Source: Perkinsus olseni (Eukaryota > Perkinsozoa > Perkinsida). From it: a stretch of DNA of 64,000 nt. Location of the stretch: assembly GCA_013115125.1 (NCBI GenBank), contig JABANN010000043.1:1-64000 (forward strand). The letters are read 5' to 3'. Within the stretch, counting starts at the first letter, position 1; every line of letters begins with the position of its first letter. The notes beneath the pieces were generated by a model. The model ran no database searches. It had not been told where the DNA came from and saw only the letters and a list, made by a program, of their open reading frames with translations. Shown piece after piece: positions 1 through 11,720 of this stretch. Position numbers and translations under genes: made by a program.

Positions 1-1179
1 GTCGAAGCCTTAGAGCAGGAAGACGTGATGACTAATTCATGTATTGCTCGTTATTAAGGAACGTTTCAATCTGAAGTTGATGGTGTTGTTTCTGATTTCT
101 GATGATTGGTGAGTGAAAGATCGTTTCCAGTGTGTGCATGATTGATTCTTGAGTTGCGCATTGATAAAAGAGCCGTGAAGCCGTAAAGTGATCACGTATC
201 GTAAGAAACAAGTTTACGTGATCACGGCGCCGTAACGTCAAGCGTAAGAAAACGTTAGGCTGCCCATCTATAATATCATCCGAAGGCTTTCTGGCAGAGC
301 ATCGTATGGGATCCCGTCTGTAGTCTGGCGGGTCTAGAGCCCACTCCTAGCGACTCGAAGTGGTTTCCAAATATCAATCAGCACGGCTAGAAACCCAAAC
401 CCTTCAAGTATTTGAACGAGTCGAGACCACACAGACACTGAGAAAGTTATCTCGGGCCATGTTCAAGTTGAGCAGTTCAACGTGCCGAGCATCCACAGTC
501 AGTGGCACATGGAGGCTAGAGAAAGGGACGGTATGATAAAAACAGTGACGCCAGTTTGTCCCCGATTCCTCAGCCCCTCTGACTCCCCAAACTAGGTCCT
601 AGTTACTAGGACATGCGTCCTCAGGCGGTGCAATCTCAGCACAGTGGGATGAGCGCACGATTTCACGGTTCCATCATGCAATGAATGGATACGAGCGGGC
701 TCGCAGTTTCTTCCCGACCACCGCTGTTTGGTCGATCCCAAATCATTAAAGGAAGACGTCGCAGCACGTATCATTTGCGCCCTCGCACTCACATCTATAT
801 ACGGGCGTTTCGGATATCTCTTCTCTCTCCTTTTTTTCTGATTGAGGAGCGAATGGGTCTCACTCCCGACACCTGCATCGAAGTTACATGACCGAATCTA
901 ACGCTAGCGCTCCGGCAGCATAGCCCTCCGAAATGTGTGTAAATGTTTCACGGCTGAAGAGACACGACTGGCGCCTCCTCCTGGCACTGTCTCTCTGACG
1001 CGTACCAGCAGACCATTATACGTCACGGCGGTCCTACGACTTAGAGTTCGCGCGCTCCCATAGGCCCCGAGGGGTCTCTCCGGTTTATTCCCAGCCTCTC
1101 CGGCCATCTCCTTCGTGACGACCAGCGGTATCAGCTCGCGGATTGCCTCTATCTTGCGGTTCAGTCGTTCAAGTTCTCA

Positions 1180-1944
1180 ATGGCGTTACCGACTATCGAA
1201 CAATCTGTCGGCAACCTACGCTTCAGCCGGCTCCTATGCAACCTGTCGGTTTTCGTATACGCTGTGCAAGCAGTGCTACCACCCTCCCTCAATTCCTTGG
1301 TCATCGCTGATCAGCCTGCGGGTTGCTATGTCGCTCCCGGCTCAGACAAGACTGGTGATGATACCAAATCGCAGGGCGGGACCTGTATCTATACTCTGAG
1401 GGGCACCGACGCAAGGGGAGCTCCTCAAGAGAGCGGCGGAATCATGATCTACAGTAACATCCCCGGACATGATGGCTCCATGCGTGTACAGGTCGACATG
1501 CTAGAGAGTGACTTTCCCGAATATCCGGATGTTGTGGTGACAACTAGTGGCTCGGCTCATTTCCAGCTCGATGCTGAGGACGGCTTGCGTTTCACGTGGA
1601 GTGCTGATGCCGGTGACCATACTTACACTCAGGACCCCGGCCAGGATGAGGTGGACATTAAATCTGCGGTACATGGCTACTTCCCTGACGGCCAGGAGGC
1701 TTCTACCACCACGTACGATCTCAGCGGCTATGTTCACAGCGCTGGGGTATTTGTCCACAACTATCCGTATACCAAGGCCACTGGAGATTCCGGTGTGGAG
1801 TTCGAAACCGGACAGAGATTGGCTGTATCCAAGGTCGAAGGAGGCTGGCAGTTCACAGTCCTCTTCCAGTCAAAGGGCCAAGATATCCCTGAGAAAACGG
1901 GTGAGTACCTCAATTATGTCGTGCGTGATTCCCTGGAAGGATGA
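1180..1944 (+). CDS. Secreted lineage-specific protein SP1 (family of three)
   Basis: An intronless ORF of 254 residues that I do not recognise from any named family. A hydrophobic stretch at about residues 17-36 looks like a signal peptide or N-terminal anchor. A conserved block follows: ADxPxxC, then a second Cys in CIYTLRG, then YSNIPGHDGSMRV, a region with VVVTTSG, and a C-terminal GWQFTVLFQSKG segment. The same blocks occur in order in the genes at 4103-4888 and 16733-17491, which fixes the frame and makes this a real paralogous family. The start is supported because the bases around this ATG align with the start of the second copy. The two conserved cysteines could form a disulfide, as expected for an exported protein. 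The fold and role are unknown. A hairpin shared with the second copy lies about 60 nt after the stop. Confidence 0.75.
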   Translation: MALPTIEQSVGNLRFSRLLCNLSVFVYAVQAVLPPSLNSLVIADQPAGCYVAPGSDKTGDDTKSQGGTCIYTLRGTDARGAPQESGGIMIYSNIPGHDGSMRVQVDMLESDFPEYPDVVVTTSGSAHFQLDAEDGLRFTWSADAGDHTYTQDPGQDEVDIKSAVHGYFPDGQEASTTTYDLSGYVHSAGVFVHNYPYTKATGDSGVEFETGQRLAVSKVEGGWQFTVLFQSKGQDIPEKTGEYLNYVVRDSLEG

Positions 1945-2002
1945 TTTGGGGATAGGTTTGTGTAGTTTTCTACCTGTTTTCTCGGATATCTTTTAGAGGA
2001 AC

Positions 2003-2026
2003 AGCAGCATCAGGCTGCTCTTTTTT
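2003..2026 (+). promoter_or_regulatory. 3' hairpin plus T-run after SP1
   Basis: A six-base stem AGCAGC/GCTGCT closes the loop ATCAG and is followed by CTTTTTT. The second secreted-protein gene has an almost identical element after its stop, with AGCGGC in the left arm so that the stem is kept by a G-U pair. It may be a 3'-end processing or stability signal; that role is inferred. Confidence 0.45.
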
Positions 2027-2274
2027 CAACTCTCTGCTAGTTAAGAGAGAAAAAGAATCTTCTGTTCCGTTAACTCTAGCAATATTCACGGGTAGCGGAC
2101 ATTTCGGTGCGAAAAGCGCACTGAGCCTGACCGTCTCCTTTTCACTTTTCCTTGCGAGAGGCCTTGTGTTCTAAGAAACCCTTCCAAGAAGCACGTATTG
2201 CCGATGCCGTCTGACCAAAGGGAGGACGGGCTACTGCCCAACTGCTGGCTCTGACCCTGCATGCGCTGTGGGGT

Positions 2275-2303
2275 GTTTAACTCCCCCTCAGGGGGAGTTA
2301 AAC
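2275..2303. repeat. Perfect 14-bp inverted repeat (hairpin)
   Basis: The arms begin with GTTTAACTCC, are exact reverse complements over 14 bases, and are separated by one base. A second G/C-rich palindrome follows directly. The element is in the spacer between SP1 and SP2, and no coding frame crosses it convincingly. Confidence 0.6.
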
Positions 2304-4102
2304 CAGGGGGACCCCCTGGCAAGATAATTTAAGCTTCTAACCTCTCTTTTCCATCGCAATTGGAACCAAGGCTGCGATTTTGCTCCTGGTCGCTCTGATA
2401 GTCAACTGAGTTGTAAGATTGTGTAAAATATGCCGCGTTGCCACTGGGTTACTACGTCGTAGTACGTCACAAGCCTGTTGAGTTGACGAGTCAACTTGAC
2501 TTTAACTCAACACGCTTGTGACGTAGCTGGTCGACGACGACCAGTGGTCGTGGTGGTGATCATAACAAATTGCGGAGCGAGCGAAGCGAGCGGAGCATAT
2601 ACTGTCACTTCTGCGCTTTTTTGTGCGTTCGTTCGTTCGAATTATTTTTCCACGACTATGTCGTTTGAACTCGCGAGACACATACCATTCGAAAGCTCAC
2701 GGTTTGCGTATACTATAAAAGATACGAAATCGCTCTCATCCCCGTTCTACCAAGCAAAACCGTCGTGGACCGTTGTACACGAACCCGAAAAATACGGAAA
2801 AAAGTGAACGATACACATCGTGTGTCGAGGGAAAATCCTAGGCAGTCCGCTTCAGGAGACAGCTGTGTGCTTGCGTGCAGGAGAGTGGGCGTCACCGCCG
2901 AGGCGTTCACTGACGAGTCGGTGTCGGACACTCTGTTGTCGGGTGCGATGTAGATTTTCTGCGCCCGCCCATCCCTCCCTCATGAAAGGGGGGTCGCCAG
3001 AAGTGCCTTCTCCCCAGCTGTTCGATTCGCGACACGAGCTATCTTCCCAATGTTAAGCGAGTTCGCGGACGGTAGACCGGGATTTTATGGTCATTCGGTA
3101 ACACACTGTGGAGGTCCTCGGAGGACCGTCCTCCACTGGAGGAATACGGAATGCTCCTATGACCCTAAAAATGCCAATTCTAGTGAGTCAAAGAACAGCT
3201 CAGTGTGGTTGCTAGTCCCCACCGGGGACTCCCCGGTATCCCGCCGTGATATCCCAAAACCTTGTCTACCCCACCTGTCACCCATCCGATGGCATGAGAT
3301 TCGCCGCAAAAGTGAATTGTGAATTGTGGGCGTCACGACAATATTCCTCGATACAACGTCTGGCAAGTCTCATCTTTTTTCGCGCAATTCTAACAACCCA
3401 CGAAGTCTTCTCAGTCTGAGAGCGATTGAAACCTTCGAGCACGACGGGAGCCCCTCGCTACGTCGAGTCAGGAAGACTCCAAAATAAGACTCAGTCTTGA
3501 AGACTGTAAGATAGCACTCGACTCGAGTACTATCTGGTGGCCTCGGTTGCCGAGGCTTGGCAGCGGTCAACCCACAATACTGCTAATCTAAGTGCGACAC
3601 ATCTTATCTTTCAAGCCGAGACAAAAGACAGGCTGTCACCCTGGTCTCCTGCATATCCTGTCCCGCGGGACGGAGACAGAATGACACGATGATCACCTTT
3701 GCAACGGCGGTATCTTTTGACTCAAGCTTACCATCCATGTTGGGCCGACATGGCATGTCCTCTACGAATCCTGGATCTGAAACAAATACTGTGCCTAGCT
3801 CAAGTTAGAAGTATGGGGCCACCGGGTGGTCCGACCATTCTGCTCCCTTCCGTCCGCGTGCGACCGTGAGTCTATCGATCACGCTGTAGATCCCTCTATT
3901 CGTGAGTTTGTCCATCTTTTCCTCGACTACTGCTGTGAATCGGAACTGTCAGAACTTCCAGCTATCCACACTTCTCAAATTACTAAACGGACCACATCTC
4001 TTGACTGTTTTCTCCCATGGTACAGGTTAAGCTTTACCATCGCCATTGGCTGGGAAGGGTCCCACATCATTCAACCTAGTTGGTAATCTTTTCAACTTTT
4101 CA

Positions 4103-4888
4103 ATGTCGTTGGCTCCGACTATCCGCCTTGGCAACCTTCGTATCAACTGGCTGACCTTCATGCTTGCGTTGTCCGTCTACATGGTGCAACTGGTGGTAGT
4201 GCTTTCTGACGACCCAATAAGGGTCACCGCTGATTATCCCCCGGGTTGCAGCGGTGGACCGGGTCCGCAGCCTGGGCCCCACCCTCGCGTCGATGTGCTC
4301 AAGAATAGCTGCGTCTACAACATGAGGGGTATCAACGAGGCCGGAAAATATCAGGAGTCTGCCGGGGTCAGAATCGCATCTAACATGCCCGGGCATGACG
4401 GAATAATGCGGATCCAGCTAGACGTAGTTGACACTGACATGCCGGATAAGAAGGAGGTCACCGTGTGGGCTGATGGTGTGGTTCTGATGGGGTTTGCCAC
4501 GGAGGGTATAAACTCGGTGTGGATCCCATTAATAGATCACACGGGCTTCAAAGGCCCCGATGGTACCGTCGAAGTCGGTATACCATCCTATAGCGACGCC
4601 GACTTTCCCAATGGAGCACGAGCTTGGACCCCCTGGGGGTATAATGTGACGGGCGAGGCCAACAAGGATGGAATGCACCTAGAGGCCACTCAATATACGA
4701 TTACGGACAGCCCTGACACTACTTTGCTGACGGTAACAAACCGAATCAATATTGAAAGGACTGAAGATAACAAAGGCTGGTCCTACGTTATCGTTTTCGA
4801 GCGGAAAGGCGAATATGTTGATCTTACAGGCGAGAAGAGGCAGTTCAACCTCGAGGACTATGTGAGCTCTGGTTGGTTGTATGGCTGA
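4103..4888 (+). CDS. Secreted lineage-specific protein SP2
   Basis: An intronless ORF of 261 residues in tandem with SP1 and clearly paralogous. Residues 12-36 form a hydrophobic signal-peptide-like segment. The family blocks follow: TADYPPGC, the second Cys in CVYNMRG, SNMPGHDGIMRIQLDV, a VTVWADG strand, and the C-terminal GWSYVIVFERKGEYVD. An upstream in-frame ATG at 4046 exists, but I chose 4103 because its MSLAPTIRLGNLR aligns with the N-terminus of SP1. It is closer to SP3 than to SP1 in the C-terminal third, since both end in LYG. Function is unknown; an exported or surface protein is the simplest reading. Confidence 0.8.
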   Translation: MSLAPTIRLGNLRINWLTFMLALSVYMVQLVVVLSDDPIRVTADYPPGCSGGPGPQPGPHPRVDVLKNSCVYNMRGINEAGKYQESAGVRIASNMPGHDGIMRIQLDVVDTDMPDKKEVTVWADGVVLMGFATEGINSVWIPLIDHTGFKGPDGTVEVGIPSYSDADFPNGARAWTPWGYNVTGEANKDGMHLEATQYTITDSPDTTLLTVTNRINIERTEDNKGWSYVIVFERKGEYVDLTGEKRQFNLEDYVSSGWLYG

Positions 4889-5000
4889 TTAATGGAGCGG
4901 GACGTTCTCGACAATTCTCTCTGATGAACATTTTTTCTTTTCTTTGATCTCACCTTCTGAGTATTGAGCATCTCTCCCGGTTTCGTCGAGTCACCTCAAC

Positions 5001-5022
5001 AGCGGCATCAGGCTGCTCTTTT
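5001..5022 (+). promoter_or_regulatory. 3' hairpin plus T-run after SP2
   Basis: Stem AGCGGC/GCTGCT with loop ATCAG, followed by CTTTTG, about 112 nt after the SP2 stop. It matches the element after SP1 in sequence and in loop identity, while the sequence around it has diverged. Confidence 0.45.
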
Positions 5023-5680
5023 GCGAAAAGATGTGGAGTTCTAAGTTTTCCTTCGAGCTGTGCACGCTGAGTGCACTCTGAGATTTTCGCCGCCTGTACC
5101 CTCGCGGATGACAGAGCTCTTTACTTGCCAACTTGTGAGCGACTCTGCAGTTGTGCATGAGTCGATCAGTTCCACCCAACCCACTGACCAAGACTATGGG
5201 TGTGCCTGGAGTCCAGGCCCTGAACCTACTCAATATCCGGGTGTAGGCCCTCGCTATACTGGCGCAAACGCGTAGGGGTTGCGTTGCCCACAGCAAAAAC
5301 TGATGTGATCCATATGTCACAGACTGTTCAGAACAGCCTATAACACAAGAGCAGCTCACGATGAGCTTGCCAGGCAAATCGAACCACAAGGCGGTGGTCG
5401 TTGTGGGCAGACCCACAGGCTACGACTCACCACACTCCAGTCAGCGGTCGTCTATTACTGTTCTGTAAGCAGAGTTGATGTGTGCAGAGCTGATGTGTGC
5501 CACTCTGATGTTATTCATTGTTGCGCGGTGACACGCATAGACAACATTAGTAGACAACAGCGTGATCCATAGCGGGATCGATATTATCGCATATAGTGTA
5601 CAAATGCACATAGTTATATCCGTCTTCGTGGCCTCTTGTTGTGTCCACAGTGCGGGAACGGCAAGTGAACTACTTTACAT

Positions 5681-5880
5681 TGGTGCCCAGACCCAGGAGT
5701 GATGCCGTTCAAACTAGAGTCCAGATTAGAGCCCTTCACTGGTGACAAGGACTTCGCGCTTTGGTTACGCGAGCTCGAGACCGTGGCTGCTGCTAGTCGT
5801 TGGAGTGCGGCGCGAAAGGCGCAGTACTTGGTGTTGTTTGACAGATTTCTTGACAAGATAGTTCAAGGCGCTTCTAACCT
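5681..5880 (+). mobile_element. LTR-retrotransposon remnant: primer-binding site and start of gag
   Basis: A sequence ending ...TTTACA, typical of an LTR 3' end, is followed by TGGTGCCCAGACC, which resembles a tRNA primer-binding site (TGG plus 10 bases). A reading frame from ATG 5702 then encodes LEPFTGDKDFALWLREL, the signature of the N-terminus of Ty3/gypsy-type gag proteins, followed by a helix ending near residue 55. After about 5880 the frame loses gag character, so only a fragment remains. I could not find protease, reverse transcriptase, integrase or a second LTR in the window. The upstream 200 bp may be the 5' LTR, but its left edge is not defined. Confidence 0.45.
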
Positions 5881-8800
5881 ATTTCTTTCAATCTCGCAGG
5901 GCAAGCGAGCACCCGCGCCAAGATATGCCTTAGTAAAATCAATTTCGCCAGAGCGCGCTTTAGTACAATCAATTTCGCCAGAGCGGTGTTTTTCAGTAGT
6001 GATTTTCACATCACGGGTGAAACCCCACCCGTGAAGCCCAATTTTGCCGTCACGCCCGAAGTAAGTCCGATTTCGACGAAATGCGGAAATCAATTTCGCT
6101 GGTAGTCGAGAGACCCGAATCTCGATTTTCTCATTGCGTTAATGAGTTCAGATTAACGCAATGAGAAAATCGAGACTACGCAACTTCTCGCTAGCCAAGA
6201 GGATTTGAGAGGATAACCATGCCCCACGCCGTTTCACTAGGACTCAAAATTAGGACCTCGATACTTGCATGAGATCATTTCACTAAGCATGATCAACGGA
6301 TTCGTCACATTTGCTCGCTGCGAGGTCTCCCTTATCGCCGTGGATCTGCGTGAGAAGGGACATACAATCGCCGGACTAACGGCAGTGCGATTGTCGAGCG
6401 AACCACTCACTTTTTCACCCCTCCGACGCTGAATCTCGGCAATTTGCCAGTCCTGAACAGCGAGAGCGATAATAGTAGTCGTCTCGGTAGACTACACAAG
6501 ACTTGCCGAGATAGAGTTAGTTCGGTGACACACCGTGAGCGATTCAGCTGATTCGTGACACAGGGATGAATCAGCTACTCATCCTAGTCTTATCATAAGA
6601 CTCTTATGAGGGTACTTAACCACGGCAGGGTTCCTTGCCGGTATTTAGCACTGCTAGGGCGCGAATACGCAGCTCACTTGCTTGGCGGCCCAGCCTAGGA
6701 GTTCGATCTCCACAATTTTGGCAAGAACAGAAACGTCAGAGCATGATCGTGGAGGCAAGTGAGAGAGCTCTTGAATGCGATGACCGATCAGTTCAAGGAA
6801 TCCTGAAACCGTGACGCTCGTCTCGATTGTGCGAGGCCATAGTGCTACCAATCAGTCCGAACTCAGAGCGTAACCATGAATCTGTAAACCTCTCTAGTTT
6901 CTCCTCGAACTCGTCGACCTCTCCAAAAGCCCAGAATCGGAACGTCTAACGATCGAGTCAGACGTTCACGTGAGGTCGAAGAGGCCCACTCGAATCGCTC
7001 CCTTCGCGTCATCGATCGTCTCCCCCTCTGTAGACAGAGAAGTGCTATCTACTAGAGAGTGTTGTTTCATTCGGCTCAGTACTCTCGACCGTCCCACTGT
7101 AAGGCGTTGACTTCTCTTGTGACCCTGATTCCGATCGACTCTCCAGCATATTTCGCGGAACCCAAACCTGAAAAACCGACGTCAAAGAGTTGAATTGTGA
7201 CCTGCTAGCTGAACAGATTGACACAGGCAAGGCTAGCAAGCGAGATGTGGGAGCCCGACATCTTGCGGAGCCTGTCAGTGTTCACTTGCAGTGCTCCAAA
7301 ACATATGTGTGACTCGTGTGATAACTATCACAAGCATGAACGCCGTAAACGGACGCACGGAACGAGTGACGCAGAGGTACATCGTGAGCCGCGATTCGTG
7401 ACCTGTGGACCTCGACCAGATGAAGCGTCGGCGCAGGATAAACCCCGATGGCCATTCACGACTTTCTTACCCGGAAGACCAATTCGATGTCCCGAGAGCG
7501 ATCGATGATGTAAGTCCTCGGTCTCAACCGAACTGCTGGCAGAGACAGTTCCATGTCTCGCAGAACCTGTTATGGCTTCATCTTCTCGCTATGTCACCAC
7601 ACCAGCCGAGCGCTAGCTAGTTTCCGAATGGAACCAGAGCTGGGAGATCTTGCTAAGCTGGACTGAACGACTCCAGTCAAGCCGCTTGAGAGCCATCTGT
7701 TGTCTCGGGAAACTCATCCGAACCGTTTGCATTGAAGAACGATGGCAAATGCGAGGACACCCCATGCGCTGTCCGAGCCAAAGGTCACGGCTGCTGCATC
7801 TCGTAGAGTTCTCGTGTCTAATCGAGCGGGGTGAGTGAGCAGAAGTCGTTCACTTAGTGTCCGGGGACTCTGCAGGAAGTCTCACCCGTTTTGAGTGCTC
7901 CATCCGCATGTGCTGTCGGAGACGGCAACACAGCATAGCTTCGAGATACCCTCGGATCCTAATGAAGAATGAACCGCTAGTCATCCTTCGATTAGACTCG
8001 ACAAACTCTAACATTGCTGCTTCTCACGTTTTCATTCGACAGTGGCCTCGATTAGACTCGACATTCGCTAGTGAACGCACCTCACCCGAGCACTCTTTGC
8101 TCCGTCGGTGAAGCCCGATTATGTTACTCACGCTGCGCGATCACGCAGGTCTTGCATGTTCAATGAACATTTTTCATGCAGGATACCAAAGCCAGGAAGT
8201 TCAGAGGTGGATTGCAGGGTTGAAAAGCTCACTGTTCAGTTATCGGCTCCGCATCTAAGAAGTCTGGCTTCGGCATTTCACTAGGAAATCTCTCTTCGAC
8301 CGATGCGCGTTGCCTGAGAAAAACTTTTATCAGCGGAAAACAACCCCACTTCGCAAGGCCGGGCAAGGACGGTGATGCACCTGTTCTGCTGCATCCTGAG
8401 CTGCAGTATTTCTCGTCTCACTTTCTTGAGGAGCTCCCTGACCAACGGATTGCGCTCAACGATTAACCTGAGCGAGTCGATCTGTTCGATAGTCATCTTG
8501 ATCGCATATGAGATCAATTTATATGAAACCCGTAACGGGTTACCCGTTAAACGAACAGCACGACAGATGAATGTTATTGAACCCTACGGTTCTCTCTCAC
8601 CTAGCATGACCTTGTTCTGACGCGTATGAAATCGAGCTGGCTCGCAGATTATCAAGATAATTACGGTCGCAGTGATTACGGTCGTGATTTTGAGTGGGAG
8701 CTCGTCGCTGGAGGCTGCAATGCTTTCGAACTCGACTTATCGCATGCACATTCATTCAGAGAGCAGGTTTTCGAAGCAATGCTGCGGACCCACTAAGTGG

Positions 8801-10900
8801 GTCCCACTTGAATCGACTTTCCTTGTCAGCTGCTGTGGAGGCCCTCATGAGGACGTCAGTCGACATTGCAGCCAACTTCAGCGTACCTATACTGTTCGAG
8901 CTATCCTATTTGCTTGAATCGAGCGTCTGTCAGGTCGACTCGGACGTCGTACACTGGACCGCATGGCAGAGAGCTTCTATGAGAGAACAGCGAGCCCTTA
9001 CTTTTGCTGCCTGACATTTCTGGTGAGTCATCAATCACTTCGTTCGCTGACGAATCATGGTCTCCGCGGTAGCACTCAGCCGGATCTGAGAACCGTAGCA
9101 GGCGGCTACTAGTAGCTTCTCGCTCAGACCTGTACCCGACTACCGAGTGCAGAATCATCTCCCTTGCGCGGCTGAACCACTCTCCAGGGGAGTGGTTCAA
9201 CAGCTGTGCTTCCGCCGCGCAAGCCTTGCGTGGCAGGGGAAGTCTGTCGCAGAGCTCAGCTAATTCACACAGTAACAAAATGATAATCGTATCATGATGA
9301 TACTATCATCTCACGAGTCCTGAGTTCCGGGGGACTCCCCAGCGGGGAGTGGATAGACGATAATCTAATAGCTTTTTCCTCTTATGTTCGCGGAGACGAT
9401 TTGCTGCTTTTAATCGAACATGTTAATAGGATTATAGGACAGGGTTCTATAAACCCTGTATTCGCATTGTATCGATGTATGACGCCCTTTTCAGTAACGT
9501 GGAGGAAACACACCTTCTGTGAAACATGTCTCGTGGTGAATTGCCATGCGAGCCAGCCGCTGCTGCACCGAGGGGAAGAAGGCCTTGGGTATACACAACC
9601 ACAGGGAGTAAGCGCACGCGAACATAAATCTGTGGTACCTGAGGAGAGGCTATGAACGCTTGAAGCACTCAGTTTCAGTTCTCACGCAATGGTCCAGTCA
9701 ACTGCGAAGAACACGACCGTGCATCCAGTCATGATTGTGAATAGTAATGGCACCTGTAGTGAAAATGCAGGCCTCACGGAGAGGAGGATAATCTCAAGCC
9801 CGTAGGCGATGACAGGAACCATTCACGGTGCACCCAGCCGTTCCCGTGCGAAAGCCGAAAGCACTGAGAAAGGGCGTCTCGGCTCACTACGTTCAGTTGT
9901 GCTAGAAACTATCGATGTCAACGACTTTATGGTAATTTATGATCGAATCGTTAGGCGGTGCTTCTATAATTGCTAATTTCAGGTATCCTACTCCTGAGAG
10001 ATCCCTCTTATCCTCTCCGCTGTCGTTCAGTCCATCTACCACGTCCATTCGTAGCTGGTAGCCTTGCGAGAATGAAAAAAGATTCGCAACTGATCAACAA
10101 CAATTGACAAGAGTGCTCTGGGAACGAATACAGCATTCGGAATACTACTGAGCCGCTCACCGGGACCAGCGCGCGCCTGAAACTGCTCCCCCCACTAGAA
10201 ATGCAACCCGACCAATTCCGAAACGAGGTGTCACGCCAGTCTGTCAGCTGGGCTGTCTCAGCTCGGCGGCACCTATGCCGGCGCCTTCCTCAGGAAGGCT
10301 TCCTGAGCATCATCTTCTCAGCCAGGCTAACTCGATTACAGAGCCAGCCTGGCTCAGCCAGGCGCTCGCGTGGTCCCGATAAACAATGATTGTTTAACAA
10401 TCTCGTTAGATAGCCAGCGATAAACTTGCCAGCGGTTCCTGAATGACTTTCTGCGTTTGAACGCATTGTTCATTGAGGTAAAGGAAATGCGGCTCCAGTT
10501 GGAAAAACCACAACTAGAAGTCGTTACTCGTTCGCAGCAAGAAATTTTGAGGGGTGGACTATTTTCAAGTTTGAGCCCTGTACTTGTAAGTTACAACTTG
10601 CAACTTACAAGTTGTAACTCACTGTGAGGTTCTCATAATGTACGGAATCCGTACTACGGATCAATGTCGTATCTACTTCGCGGACTATCATGAAACACCA
10701 CTGTCGATTCGGCAGTCTTGTTCATCACATTTGCTTTCTCTTCCGACCTTGCATTCTCCCGGACAATCTGCACTGACAGTCAGTGACTGACTGCATTACA
10801 CAGTCGAGCTGTGCTCATACTAGCTTGAAGCTAGTAGCTTGGCATTATCAACCATTTTTATCAACTACTCCACTTCGTATCTAGTAGATACTATGCGCTC
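5881..10900. other. Gene-poor spacer
   Basis: I see no ORF here with domain-like composition or convincing splice-linked exons. Open frames are under about 130 codons and look random. The segment holds one notable perfect hairpin (listed separately), short direct repeats such as GATTAGACTCGACA near 7990 and 8050, and several short GC palindromes. Confidence 0.5.
6120..6175. repeat. Perfect 24-bp inverted repeat with 8-nt loop
   Basis: The left arm begins TCTCGATTTTCTCATTGCG and its exact reverse complement follows after the 8-base spacer GAGTTCAG. The DNA could extrude, or its transcript fold, as a long hairpin. It may be a small non-autonomous element or a silencing hairpin; I see no flanking target-site duplication. 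Confidence 0.7.
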
Positions 10901-11720
10901 CGGGGGGGCGTGCGAGAACTCTATCGAACACGCTCAGGAGCGATCCTGAGAACACTCTTGGAAGCGCTCCCGACTCAGGAGCTCAGGCCTATAACTTAGG
11001 GAATGCATGAAACTTAGGACCTAACATTTAGGTCTAGGTCCTTAAGGTCCCTTTAGGAACAGTTACGAGCTTAGGTGGGAATCACAAGACTCGGGAGCTC
11101 CTCAAGGCGCTCCTAAATGTTAGGAGCCCAAAACCTCAAGTCATAGGACTTAAATCAGTTTAGCGTGCGCCCGACTGAAAATCACCGCATAGTCGCTGTA
11201 CCAAAAATTGAACCCTGGGCACGGGTAGCCCAACCAAAGAGCATATCTATTCGACCAGCTTGTAGTGGGAAAGGTGGGACTAGAACCTTCGCAGGTTTCG
11301 TACCATGGATTAAGAACAAATTACAATAATGGCGCGCCCCGCAAGTTAGGAGTGGTCTGGAGGCCCGTAAAGGCTGCTCCGGACCAACCTTGAACGGTGC
11401 TCCTTAAGGAACCGAAAACCTTAAGGATTTTTCAAGTACTTAAGCGCTGTGATACCGACTTTCCTGCACCTTAAGGTCCTTGAGTAAAACCTTAAGGTCT
11501 TTAAGACCTTAAGGTTAGGAAGCTTAGGACCTACGACCTAAGACCTGGTCTTAGGTCGTAGGTCCTAAGCTTAGATCCTTACGCTTCAAGGTTTAGGTCC
11601 TAGCCCTATGATACCCACTAAGCCAATCCCTTAAGGTTTTACCCAATTCCCTTAAGGACTTCCTTAAGGAAATGCACTTGAAATCCCTAAGTTATAGGCC
11701 CACGATCTAGCCAACATCGC
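10900..11720. repeat. Palindrome-dense block built from CCTTAAGG and TTAGGTCCT motifs
   Basis: CTTAAGG-type words and AGGACCTA/TAGGTCCT words recur on both strands through this stretch. At its centre, 11520-11545 and 11547-11572 are exact 26-base reverse complements separated by one base. No coding frame is evident. The density of two related palindromic words is unlike the flanking DNA. Confidence 0.55.
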
